64,000 bases of DNA from Plectrocnemia conspersa (lineage: Eukaryota > Arthropoda > Insecta > Trichoptera > Polycentropodidae), in contig VTFK01000506.1 in assembly GCA_009617715.1 (NCBI GenBank), positions 124,001 to 188,000 of the forward strand. Reading direction: 5' to 3'. This document shows, piece by piece, positions 1 to 10,924 of the stretch. The position numbers and the translations under genes are program-made. Positions within the stretch are counted from its first letter, which is position 1, and every line of letters begins with the position of its first letter. The notes below the pieces were generated by a model that saw only the letters and a list, made by a program, of their open reading frames with translations, did no database searches and was not told where the DNA came from.

Positions 1-879
1 ATAATCATGAGATACGTAACATTCCATTGCGTTTCTATATCTTAAATTAGGAAATTACTTGGTGAAGAGCAGTTATCATAACTCTTTGATAATGCAAATT
101 TACTAACCTTAATGTTTTCAGCATTTTCAATGATATGTTAAACAAAAATATAACGCCACAACTCATAGCAGTGAAGCATATAGCGCTTTTTTTATTATAA
201 TTAAAACCAATTATAACTAGAAACTTAATTTTTCAGCTAAAATTAAAATTAAATATGGTATTAATTAACGTTTTACTGTAGTATATGTATAATAAATACA
301 TACGTACTATGTATATAGATTCATTAACATATTATTGATTATTGTACATGGCAAGTGTTCCATTTAATAGAGGCCGTTTAACAAGTTTGCGCACAATTAA
401 AATCAAAGTTTCAGCGCCGACATTTGCGACGTGTTAAACTCGTAAACCGTTCTCAACAACGAAACTGCTAAATTTATGAGGACCGTAACATATTTCTTAA
501 TTATGTGAATTATTCGCTCTTTTGGCGGCGGATATTCACTTAAAATCACCCCAGACCGGAAGTGAATTTTTAGAAAACTTTTCCATATTGATGTAAAAAA
601 TTTTCGGGATTGAACTAAAATTGATTTTCAATAGAAAAGTGGCATTGTCGAGGTGTCAGGTTGAGATTGTGGCAATTTGTCCCGCTGTCAGCCTAAGCCC
701 TAATTCGCCTCAGGTGGTTAAAGCTAGTGACTTAAGTGGCGAAATGGCTGTGAGCGTAAAAAGGAATTTGCCACCAGCTAACTTCAGAAATTGAAATAGT
801 TTGCGGAGGGTCGCGAACTTCAATCCAAACGACTGCGGAAACGAAAAGAGAAGAGAATGTTTCGTCTCGTCTCAATTAT
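1..879. other. AT-rich DNA with a GC-richer island (about 360-860)
   Basis: The first 360 bases are AT-rich and I see no feature in them. From about 360 to 860 the sequence is clearly less AT-biased and more complex than its surroundings. The island directly abuts the exon candidate at 890..966, on its downstream (minus-strand intron) side. It has no convincing open frame with splice sites. It could be intronic regulatory DNA. That is inference from composition alone. Confidence 0.3.
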
Positions 880-889
880 TATAACTTAC

Positions 890-966
890 CGTCGAGAATT
901 TGATTCGATGGCATCCGATCGAAACTCTCGTCGCACTCGTAAATCAAATTCTGCAGACGAGATGAT
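890..966 (-). CDS. Candidate internal exon, minus strand, protein not recognised
   Basis: On the minus strand, the acceptor tttttacatttacag ends just before base 966, and the donor GTAAGT occupies 889..884. The 77-bp exon is open in two frames. The more protein-like frame reads one leftover base, then 25 codons (including LQNLIYECDESFDRM), then one leftover base. That phase joins exactly to the end of the exon at 9555..9681, 8.6 kb upstream on the same strand. A caution is that the segment contains an inverted repeat (AGAATTTGATT near both ends), so a small foldback sequence is an alternative. I do not recognise the peptide. Confidence 0.38.
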
Positions 967-1026
967 CTGTAAATGTAAAAACAATTTCATGAGTGAATTA
1001 TATTATTTATTTGTGAATGTGTATGT

Positions 1027-1060
1027 TTAACCCTTTGAGCTTCACAGCGCATAATGTATG
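1027..1060 (+). repeat. TTAACCCTTTGAG-type terminus (piggyBac-like end?)
   Basis: TTAA at 1027..1030 is followed by CCCTTTGAGCTTCACAGCG. TTAA plus CCCTTTG is the look of termini of TTAA-targeting (piggyBac-type) elements and their MITEs. Related starts occur at 4477, 26450, 37033 and 38334, and an inverted one ends at 8582. I cannot find the matching opposite end, so this may be a solo or decayed terminus. Confidence 0.3.
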
Positions 1061-2140
1061 CCTCAAAATTTAAAAGATCGTAAAAAGTTATTGATCTTTT
1101 TTTATCTAAGAACTATATTAACTAAATTTTTTTTTTTAATCATTTTCATTTTAAAACAATTTAAAAAGAAAGCTTTATTGATAGAAATTTGAAAAAAATT
1201 ACTTAGCCTAATATAATAAGACATTGTTTTTGTAAAATTCTTTAAAATTTTATTACTGAGTTTACCTAAGTTTTGTGATAGATTTTATTGGCTTATTTTT
1301 AATTTCACTATTAACAAATAAATTAACAATATTTTGTATGTATAATATTTCGATTTATAATATACATATTAATAATGAGCTACATATTTTATAAATATTA
1401 TTTTATTATTATTATTTACGATATGTTTTGATATTTTTTTAAACTCAATGCTTAATAATGTAATTACTAAATAAATAAAATGCCCTAGTGCGATTTGAAA
1501 GTTTATGTATATATTTCAGGATCATAAAGTTTGAACATCGTTGTTCTAGAGAGAAAATTTTACGATCTAGATCGGAATTTAAATCTTTAATGCAGGCTAC
1601 TGTTTTATAGCACCGAGTCAAGATTAAAACATTCCGGAAGGTGAATAATTTAAAAGTGAAAATTACTGACGTTTTAATAATTATTAATATTTTATGAGAA
1701 TGTAGGTTTGTGAAAATATGTTCTTTAAATAATCAAAAATATTATATATAGTGTTTTTCAGAAATATATTTTTATTAAATTTAAAAATATATTTTTAGTA
1801 GTTAGTTTTTATATACATTATATTATCTAGTATTAAATTGAATTACATAGTTAAAAACAAATATGTAGTTAAGTTAATCAAACTATTAAAAATATTTAAA
1901 GGCTTTTATTTTTATAATATAATAATGTTAGCTGAACTATTTATTTTTTTAATTATATATCAAAACTATTCAATAACTTTGATAACATTTTTATTTTGTG
2001 CGGATTTTCCTAGATTCCTTATAAGGCAGTTAATTTTATTGCGTAATTAACTTACAGTATACATTTTTAACGTTAATGTTACTTTATATTGGTAATAATT
2101 ATATTTATAGAAAGCAATATATAAATAAATAATTAATTCA
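1061..2140. other. AT-rich stretch, no feature seen
   Basis: Low-complexity A/T runs throughout. The open frame at 1838..2050 is rich in Ile, Leu, Phe and Asn, as expected by chance in such DNA. I see nothing else in it. Confidence 0.6.
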
Positions 2141-2490
2141 AGTAAGAGTCCTGGTTTTGGGATTCCAAAAGTGCCGAGAATCAGAATCCCTGATTACATA
2201 CCTCCGTGGTTTCATCTGACCCCTAATGTCCTTTTAACGTTCACATATTTCACGTGTCGGATTGAACCTTTAAATTTAATTGCACTGTATATTTTTGTAT
2301 AATGCGTTCAATCCTTTGTATCCCAACCCACCTGTAGATTGATGGCAATTACGCACCCCATCGTCGGGGTCGACCCGAACCCTTATAGGTTTCATTATCA
2401 AAGGTTACGAATAATAAGATACTCTCTTCGATCGTAAATTTCGGATGTTCCGGAAGCAAATGGCGCGAGCTCATGATGAGGCATCGCCTC
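2141..2490. other. GC-richer island, possible regulatory DNA
   Basis: About 350 bp of higher-complexity sequence stands between AT-rich flanks. It contains a CACGTG E-box within tttcacgtgtcgg (about 2250). No open frame with paired splice sites survives checking. A conserved non-coding element is a reasonable guess, but comparison with a relative is needed to say so. Confidence 0.25.
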
Positions 2491-3645
<1,155 letters not shown>

Positions 3646-3911
3646 ACGCGTCAGTACTAGTCATTTAACCTGCTCGATTATATTATAAAAATAATCGATA
3701 GCCTACATATATTTCTGTCGTCCAACCACAAGATGGAACTCGACAACAATCTTATTATAGTTAAAAATGATCTTAGAGTTACCCTCAATCTGGCCTAGTA
3801 TGAAAACAACAGAATGATAACCTAAGGGGACATTGTATATTTGTATTATCTTCAACGACGTCATATAAGAGTGTTTTTAGAGAGTTTTAATTCTCATTTA
3901 AAGTTAAAAAG

Positions 3912-4195
3912 CGTAGTCCAGAATCAATTTTAAATCAAGCGTTAAAATTACTGAGCTTTCCAAGTCTAATTATAGCATCAAGATCGCAACGGGTCAGATA
4001 AATTACAACCCATAAAAATTATTAAAATTTTAATTGTATGTGTCGTCCCGAATCAATTTGAACCAAAATATTTTCATAGAATGTGTCAAGCGTTAAAATG
4101 ACCAAGCTTCCAAGTCTAATTGTAGCATCAAAATCGCAACGGCTCAGCTAGTAATCAGATAAATTATAAACCACAAAAATTATTAAAATTTTAAT
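3912..4195 (+). repeat. Imperfect tandem duplication, about 150-bp unit
   Basis: The block starting caagcgttaaaat at 3936 recurs at 4087. Both copies continue through ccaagtctaatt, tagcatca, atcgcaacgg and tcagataaatta, and end in aaaattattaaaattttaat. The repeat spacing is 151 bp. An upstream portion (gaatcaattt) is also shared, at about 3921 and 4050. The copies differ by small indels and substitutions, so the duplication is not very recent. Confidence 0.85.
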
Positions 4196-4476
4196 ATCAT
4201 ATTTAATTTAAATCGCTATTGTTTTTTAGTTTATTTTAGGGTTACATTTTTTTTTACAAATATGTGACTATGCCGTCTAGTCTTGTATATGTTTTTGTGT
4301 AGTTTTATATAAGTTTAGGTAACAACAATAATATCAATTTTATACTCATCAATTAATCAATAGTTCTAGATCTCGAGTTTAAGATAGTAATCCAAGGGTA
4401 TTTAAGGTCAAAGAAAATATTTTAGTATGCCATTATCATCAGAGCTATTAACATTCTTCTAGCTCGTTTGATATCC

Positions 4477-4512
4477 TTAACCCTTTCACTTCAGCTAATA
4501 TTTTTGCGCGCC
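4477..4512 (+). repeat. TTAACCCTTTCAC-type terminus
   Basis: TTAA followed by CCCTTTCACTTCAGC, close to the motif at 1027. Both are followed within about 50 bases by a CAAAATTT stretch. No inverted partner was found nearby, so an isolated or decayed TTAA-element end is the best guess. Confidence 0.25.
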
Positions 4513-4716
4513 ATTTCAAAATTTGTTAATATGTGGGTGGGTATTTTTTTAATAAATTAAAGCTTTTTAAATTTTATAATATACAAAAAAAAAACATATT
4601 ACAAGGCGCAAAGATTCATGACACTTTTAGGTGCCCAATGCATACTAGAAATTTTGTTGATGACTTCCATAGGCGTCATCCGTGGTCAAAGTTTAAAAGC
4701 ACCTTAAGTAGCGGAT

Positions 4717-4902
4717 GCTGTGGCCAGGCGCGTACGGTGAGATACATTCCCTTTCGCTCGCTCGCGTGTTAACTGACGATAGTGAGAAATAAGGGCGTGC
4801 GGAACGCATGTAACGTACGCCCTTATCTCTTACTCACTTTCGTCACTTAGCACAAGAACGAGCGAAAGGGAATGTATCTCACCGTACGCGACTGGCTGTG
4901 GC
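4717..4902. mobile_element. hAT-type foldback MITE with perfect 8-bp target duplication
   Basis: The element spans 4725..4894 (170 bp) and is almost entirely two long inverted arms. The left arm starts CAGGCGCGTACGGTGAG and the right end, read in reverse, starts CAGTCGCGTACGGTGAG. Both arms continue through the GATACATTCCCTTTCGCTCG region. The flanks are an exact 8-bp repeat, gctgtggc, at 4717..4724 and 4895..4902. A CA..TG terminus with an 8-bp duplication is the hAT signature. It has no coding capacity. A truncated relative lies at 15846..15945 and a smaller piece at 56689..56740. Confidence 0.88.
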
Positions 4903-4908
4903 GTCTTT

Positions 4909-5174
4909 GTCTAAACCAGAGTTTCCCAACACTTGGCAAATCCGAAAATTTTGCTGTACCCAACTTCTAGGTACTAACTAGGCCTTCTCTTGACGTCATA
5001 AATCGCAATTAAGTTTAACTGTCGCTCGCCTTTTATTATGAAGTAGAATATGTTCAATTATTTTAATTTACTATAATTAGTAAAATATCTATTTAGGTTC
5101 CGCGGAACACCTATTTTGGATCCGCGGAACACCAATGTTCCGCGGAACATAGCTTGGGAAACCATGGTTTAAAC
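4909..5174. mobile_element. hAT-type MITE with 8-bp target duplication
   Basis: The element is 4917..5166 (250 bp). The left end is CAGAGTTTCCCAAC and the right end in reverse is CATGGTTTCCCAAGC. The target duplication is gtctaaac (4909..4916) against gtttaaac (5167..5174), one mismatch. TTTCCCAA termini are common in hAT elements. Three copies of TCCGCGGAAC or near relatives (5100..5150) form subterminal repeats at the right end. It lies 7 bp beyond the foldback MITE, so two hAT insertions sit side by side. Confidence 0.85.
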
Positions 5175-6999
5175 AGTTACTGAGGCGACGGACGTACATA
5201 ATATCAAACGCTGATTTTGCCGGCCTCAAAACTGATCCCATTTCATGTAAGACTTAGGCTATATGCGTAAACTCTAGATATTTTATTTACAGCTACTCCA
5301 GCGTATATAAGCGCATGTCATTCATTTTCAATAAGAAACTATATTAAAATATTTAACAACTACTTTCGACTTGAGTAGCACGAATTTCTTAGAAAACCGG
5401 AAAGCAGCCGCTTCCCTCTTCACGTTAATTTTGCTATAGCAAAAACGTTTAAAGACTATATTTTAATTCATTTATCAGAGACGACTAAATTATTCAGACC
5501 CAAATCTAAATTATTATTATAATTATGTAATAATATTTAAAAACTCAATAACTTTGCTTTAAATAATAATAAACACATAATATTATTAAATTTGTGAATT
5601 ATAAAGCTTTTGCTTTATATCGTTGAGACGTTCTTGAATTTAATCGTTTTTGTCTTAAATATCTGAAATTCAATTAAAACGAAAGCAAAACGTAGGTCAC
5701 AAGCAAATCATCGCGTTTAATTAACATTTTGAGCGCAAACATTTGACCCTTTATGTCAAAGGCACTTTAGTGCCATGTCAAATTCCCAATGTTGACAGTG
5801 TGATGTTAGGATCATGGAATGTTCTCTCTCACGACCCACTCCCAAACCATCCACTTTAGCCTTTCCATCCAAGTACGTACACTATTAGGACCTGACAAGT
5901 CTCCAGAAATATTAAATCCATAACGAGAAAAGTTTTCTTTCGTCGATCCGAAGTGAAAAATTAGTTTCTCGTCCCTAATCAGTTCGTAGCCCAGATGTAA
6001 GGTCAACCGGAACGACCTAGCGGATTAGTTAGCGTACAAGTTGACCCATCCACTCTGCGGGGGGTCATCAAAAATGTTCCATAATATAACCCAATCTTGA
6101 CTCACATCACTTGTTGATTTAAAAATAATTATTTTATAAATAATATACGTTGATCAAACACTTCATTCCAGTCCACAGACAAGTGGCATAAATTATTTAA
6201 GTTAGCGTCACCACATATTTGAACAACTGGACAGTAAAAAAGAGTCTTAACATATCTATATATGATAAGAGTATGGTCCAAAAAATAAAAAAGCAAAGGT
6301 ATTTTATTAAAACATAAATTATTATGATGTAGCATCACACTCTCGTACATCTGGTACAATCTAACAAATTATCACACGCGTGTTTCATCAGATAAGGTGT
6401 AGGTATTCACCGGCGTGTTTCAAATGATTTCCATTCCCCCGGTAGAATGTATGTTACGATAGAATCGTTGAAACTTTGAACAGTTATGAAACTGTCACGG
6501 ACAATAAGTTTGGTCCTGTGATATGTTTGACACTTAATATCACCCTCGTACACATTGACCGATATATACCGATGTTCAAAACATGGCTCAGACGAATATC
6601 GCTGAATGTTTATTTTTCACATCTAATAAAAAAAAGACACTTTGACATAAACGTCGAAAGAAGTATTGCTCCCAAAAGCGATTAGAATTGACAGGGAAGA
6701 CATGGATATACTGAATTATTATATATATATTCGGCATTGAATGTTTTTAGCATATACAGGATGGACTTATTTTATTTTGATCTTTAAATTAAATTTAAAA
6801 TATAGTGCCATAAGATATTTACAATCATACTAATGTGATTATTCGCAATTAAAATAATTAAAAATTTATTTATAATATTATATAAAAAAATTAGTTATAT
6901 TCATATCGCTCATATTTAATGCTTCTCTCTCCGAAATGATATTCAATATGCATTCATTTGAAGAAGCCGCGATAAAAAATCAATAGATTTATTACTTTC
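5175..6999. other. AT-rich stretch with one GC-richer island (about 5760-6080)
   Basis: The island at 5760..6080 is open on the minus strand for 64 codons (5812..6006). The possible acceptors are poor or lead into stops, so I do not call an exon. The remainder is AT-rich without a supported feature. Confidence 0.3.
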
Positions 7000-7235
7000 T
7001 TCTTCTGATATTCAATGGAACAGGACAAAACGAAGCTAATGCGTGTTTACTGAGCAGAAATGGAAATTCTATTCCTCATTCTTAAAAGTGGGCGCTGCTA
7101 TGTGGGAATCGAATAGCCTGAATAAGCCGTTTTGTCTATGGAAGCGGAAAAAACAATTTATTATTTTGTCGTTGAATATGTCTGACTGAATTCGTTGTTT
7201 TCTGATATTGTACCGAAACGATTAACTTCCTACAG

Positions 7236-7313
7236 CGATTCGAGTGTATCGAATGTGAAATCGATTCTGACCCAATCCACCATGAAATATATTTCCCTAC
7301 GTCGACTACTCAT
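7236..7313 (+). CDS. Weak candidate exon, plus strand
   Basis: The acceptor ttaacttcctacag ends at 7235 and the donor gtatgt starts at 7314. The 78 bp between are open in phase 0 for 26 codons and include FECIECEID. The Cys-x2-Cys is suggestive but too short to call a zinc finger. The surrounding 7000..7320 is a GC-richer island, where chance open frames are likelier. It could equally be non-coding regulatory DNA. No protein family recognised. Confidence 0.22.
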
Positions 7314-7831
7314 GTATGTATAAGTGAAACTTGAAACATCAACTTAACTGATTGTCGAAAAGTTCATTTTGATTTGTATCATATTATTTCATGTACAAGG
7401 TATTCCATATATTGTATTTAAAAATTAACATATAAGTAAAAGTACTTGACAGTACTTGAAAAAACAATATTTTAAAAATATTTACAAGTCAAAATTTATG
7501 TTTATTTTTACCATAACTAATTTTACGTATTAATTTTAATTCTAAAAATGCAGATATAGTTAAATAAAGATACTTTGATATAATATTAACTATTATTTTA
7601 TAAATGTTTAAAGTGAGAAGAACAATAGAAATATACGGTCAAATGTTTTTGGGTAAAACTTATCTGCGTTTTTGTAACTAAAATAAATCTACAAAAATAT
7701 CTTTCTGGACGAGTACTGATTTAAAAACAAATTTCGTACGTGTTTGTTTTAATTATTATTATTGCCGGCACATTGCAGATTCCTAAAATCTTAAAAATGC
7801 GTGCTACCTTAGAAATACTTTAGTATTGCGC

Positions 7832-7891
7832 ACTCTTTATGATGCTCTAATCCGCAGCATACTAGAAACTAGCTCTATTATTTGGATTCCA
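7832..7891 (+). pseudogene. Non-LTR retrotransposon (LINE) scrap, end of reverse transcriptase
   Basis: The plus-strand frame from 7832 reads TLYDALIRSILETSSIIW. This matches the well-known segment after the reverse transcriptase core of CR1/Jockey-type LINEs, of the general form tLY-aLVRSiLEy-s-iW. The preceding bases give degenerate LINE-like sequence with a stop. Nothing longer survives on either side, so this is an old dead fragment. The clade cannot be fixed from 20 residues. Confidence 0.55.
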
Positions 7892-7899
7892 ATACTTGT

Positions 7900-8567
7900 T
7901 ATTGATTTTGGAATATTAGTTTCAAATAATATATTTTGGTATTAAAACCCCTAGTATGTTATATGTGTGATTATGATTTTTGACTAAAAAAAAATATCCA
8001 TAGCTGTAAGTGTTAATTTGTTAATATTACAATTAATTTTATTTTAGTGGTTGTTTTTCTTTAATTTTTTCATCCACATAAACTTTTTTTTGACAAAATT
8101 TGATTGAGATATTTTTAATTCTTTTAGTAGTAAGTTAAGTTACACACATTTGTTAATGAGTTAATTTTACACATTTTTCCATAATTATTTCTGTTGTTAT
8201 TTATTTTTCTATAGTTTAAAATAAATTATAGAAAAAATTGATGATTCTTAACATTTTATTGATTTGATTTATTTTACTACTTTTTGGTATTAGTGTGTTT
8301 CAATAATTTATTTACATGTTTTTTTTATGTAATATTTGGATTTTGTAGACTTTTTTTATATCAATTCAGAGGCTCTTAATACTTTTTATTAAATTCATAT
8401 GAAATATTTCTTTAGTGATCATTTATTGCTATTATTTTCTATAAAAATCATTTATAATAAATCATATTTAAAAAAATCTAAAATGTGTTTATGTGAACAT
8501 ATAACTATATAGGACACATTAAAATAGAGAAAGATCGACCGCCCGCGCCGTACATATACGGCAATAC
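7900..8567. other. AT-rich stretch, no feature seen
   Basis: AT-rich, mostly T runs. It ends with an inverted TTAA-type terminus: CGCTCAAAGGG then TTAA at 8579..8582, the reverse of CCCTTTGAGCG. That terminus touches the next element. Confidence 0.45.
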
Positions 8568-8589
8568 CGCTCAAAGGGTTAAATAACTA

Positions 8590-8633
8590 GAGTACGCTCG
8601 GGATAAGGATGCCGGTTTGTTATTGTGTGCGTG
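8590..8633 (+). repeat. Left 44-bp terminal inverted repeat of TIR copy 1
   Basis: Forty-three of 44 positions match the reverse complement of 9418..9461. The only difference is G against T in GGATGCCGG / GGATTCCGG. The same sequence, with T, starts copy 2 at 48147. Confidence 0.9.
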
Positions 8634-8806
8634 TACATGTATATGAGAGGGAGAAGCGATGTAGCGTGTACTTCGTTGTCTCGCTTTCTCTTTTAAGGAC
8701 AGTCGCTGATTCGTCAACGCTGGTATTCGTCATTAAAGTGCAGTGTGGCACAGAAGTTCAATCTTCTCTAGTGATTTATTTTAAATAATTTTGTGTTGAT
8801 ATTGGC

Positions 8807-8919
8807 TTAACCCAGATATGCCCACTGTCTCATGGGTAGGTCACTAAACTCGTGCCACTGTTTTTTATTTATAAATAAAATTTTAAGAGAGCAAAATTTC
8901 TTGGGCATATCTGGGTTAA
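8807..8919. mobile_element. Small TTAA MITE nested in the TIR element
   Basis: TTAA at 8807..8810 and 8916..8919 flanks a 105-bp unit. Its ends are a perfect 14-bp inverted repeat, CCCAGATATGCCCA. TTAA duplication is the piggyBac signature. Copy 2 of the host element carries TTAACCCAGATATGCCCA (48690..48707) at the same place, so this insertion predates the spread of the two copies or is a fixed part of the family. It has no coding capacity. Confidence 0.75.
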
Positions 8920-9107
8920 TTGATATCAAGGCTTCAAATATACACTGTAAGTTATTCGTTCTCTTACCCGTGGATTAAAATATTTTAATTATTTTTCCAA
9001 TAATCCGTACGTTGTTGGTTTTTTAACACTATTCTCTGTAAAGCTTAAAAAACTTATAATTCTTATCGTTGCGCCAATGATAATTTTTTTAATTTATTCA
9101 ATGGACT

Positions 9108-9413
9108 CTAATGATTTAATAGAGTCGTCAAGCCATTAAACAATCTGCGAATAATTTCTTTCCCCATTTTATATCGTTTTGCTTTTGAAGAATAGCTAAA
9201 GACTTCATTATTTTTTTGACTAGTGAAAGATTTTGAATTTTGCAAATATTTAATTAATGCCATCAAAGTCTGGTTTCTTTGATTATATATTATATTTTTA
9301 ATTGTCTGTTGAAATTTCCAACTTAGCTCAGATGTATGTATGTTAAATAAACATATATTTTCTTTTAAAATAAAAAATTTGAATATTCTGAGCGAAATTG
9401 TTTTGAGCCACAC
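9108..9413 (-). CDS. 101-codon conserved ORF inside TIR element copy 1, family unknown
   Basis: The frame starts with ATG five bases from the inner edge of the right TIR and reads 101 codons. It begins MWLKTISLRIF and includes SELSWKFQQTIKNI and KEIIRRLFNG, and it is basic and Lys/Ile/Phe-rich. The same frame is open at full length in copy 2 (48195..48500), with 12 amino-acid differences and the same length. Copy 3 has several stops. This is probably the surviving end of a transposase or of an accessory protein. I cannot see a DDE, THAP or BED motif. That two diverged copies stay open hints at past selection. Confidence 0.5.
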   Translation of the reverse strand: MWLKTISLRIFKFFILKENICLFNIHTSELSWKFQQTIKNIIYNQRNQTLMALIKYLQNSKSFTSQKNNEVFSYSSKAKRYKMGKEIIRRLFNGLTTLLNH

Positions 9414-9417
9414 AGTT

Positions 9418-9461
9418 CACGCACACAATAACAAACCGGAATCCTTATCCCGAGCGTACTC
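9418..9461 (-). repeat. Right 44-bp terminal inverted repeat of TIR copy 1
   Basis: Reverse complement of the left repeat with one mismatch, followed by TA at 9462..9463. Confidence 0.9.
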
Positions 9462-9554
9462 TACTTGCTGTTTAAGAGGTAGATTATTTTTACATAATAC
9501 TTAAAACCAAGTGTTAAATTAGTAATCGGATTTTATTAATAAAAAAATGTTTAC

Positions 9555-9681
9555 CTGTTGATAGAACTTTCTTCTTTCAAGGCATTCTTGTCATCAATCA
9601 GCAGCGAACAAGTGACGTTGTACGTCGCTGATAGTTGTATTTGATCACCAGACGTTGCAGTTGTCAACATAGCAAAAAGAC
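9555..9681 (-). CDS. Internal exon of an unrecognised minus-strand gene
   Basis: This is the clearest host exon in the window. On the minus strand the acceptor tataacctttttacag precedes base 9681 and the donor GTAAAC follows base 9555. Of three frames only one is open across all 127 bp: two leftover bases, 41 codons, two leftover bases. It includes LFAMLTTATSGDQIQL, YNVTCSLLIDDKN and ALKEESSIN. Codons use G or C at many third positions, unlike the AT-rich background. The hydrophobic start could belong to a helix or signal region, but as an internal exon this cannot be decided. It lies 92 bp from the TIR element. I do not recognise the family. Confidence 0.7.
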
Positions 9682-9689
9682 CTGTAAAA

Positions 9690-10780
9690 AGGTTATATTA
9701 TAAACAGTGCAAAAGAGTCACATAAAATAAAGGCATTATTCACACTTCGTGGTCCGTCACAAGTATTACTTTCGCCTCAGCGATTCTCCGAACCGACGAT
9801 GTTACGTTTCAATATGAGGATGACAGGCAAATTTAGAGCTTCTATTGGCATGTATCGGACGAGGGCACCCTTTGTTTTAAAACTTGAAACTTTGATGCTC
9901 GTAAAGCAAATAAGAGAGATTTATAAGCTGTCTTCGGAGTTGGAAGGCTTCCACCATTATAAATCTGAAGATTATACATAATATATGGCGAGAAGTGATA
10001 TAGTACGACCCAACGAATCGGCCCGTATGATGCTGCAGTACAACATCTGTTAAAAGATGAAATTTTGGTCATAACATTACCAAATAATACACGCTGATTT
10101 GCAACACAATAAAATATTTATTTGGGAATCATACTTTTGATCTGTGAATGAGTGGGTAAAATTTGCGAATTAAAATTAGTATAGTTGTGTTGTTACAGTT
10201 ATCTTACTTACAATTTACTGATTTTTGAATTTTGTCAATGTCAAAGGATGTCAATATATAATAGATTAGAGTTTAAATAGCTTATTTGTATCAAATGGAA
10301 TGTAAGCGTATCTAAATTCAATTCATTTAATACGCAAGCTTTCACGATGTGCTACACACATACTGATATAAATTAACAACACAACAATATTTTTGCCATA
10401 AAGATGAGATTTAAATACGTATATTTATTGGTATATATTAAACATTTTATGATAGACCTTGTCAGTTTTCATTTTTGCGCTAAAAATTTCCGTTTTTCAA
10501 TACATTTACATCTGTAAAAGTATGTTCATTAATGAATTGGTCCCTATTTTTTTATTTCATATTATATGATTTTATTAAATGTAAATCTTTCGGTACAACA
10601 TGACCGACGTTAGCTCAATGCGTTACAACTATGTAAGCACAATCAATAACTATTAAATAAGTATGCTAAATGATGATAATATTTATATAGTACTGGTTGA
10701 ATAAAAAGTTAATTTATTAAATGTATATTTTAATAGTTACAAAATGATACAGAATAAATTTTATAAAACACTGAAAAAAG
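9690..10780. other. GC-richer island (about 9720-10070), then AT-rich
   Basis: The bases just upstream of the exon at 9555..9681 (about 9720..10070) are moderately GC-rich. They carry overlapping chance frames on both strands (9799..9981 plus, 9842..10072 minus). I found no paired splice sites. From 10080 to 10780 the sequence is AT-rich with nothing to report. Confidence 0.3.
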
Positions 10781-10924
10781 TTCGAGTATCAATTGTGCAT
10801 CCGAGGCTGAATGCATTTGAATAATTTGGCAAGCGGTGCATTCTCACGGTTCGCCATCTGTTCACGTGTGAAATAATGGAGAGCTTCAGCAGATTATATG
10901 AGTCTCAACGCGCACGGAGAGAGA

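Larger units (their letters stand above)
8588..9463. mobile_element. TIR transposon copy 1, TA target duplication, unrecognised family
   Basis: The element spans 8590..9461 (872 bp), bounded by TA on both sides (8588..8589, 9462..9463). Its ends are 44-bp inverted repeats (8590..8633 and 9418..9461) differing at one base. They start GAGTACGCTCGGGATAAGG and end TTGTGTGCGTG. TA flanks suggest the Tc1/mariner or another TA-targeting group, but the ends do not match a family I know. Inside are a 101-codon minus-strand frame next to the right repeat and a nested TTAA MITE (8807..8919). The element looks internally deleted. Relatives lie at 29940..30335 and 48145..48707. Confidence 0.85.

Noticed and set aside
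5812..6006. Minus-strand 64-codon frame as an exon
   Set aside because: The peptide looks plausible but the possible acceptors run into stops or lack pyrimidine tracts, and the donor is off consensus.
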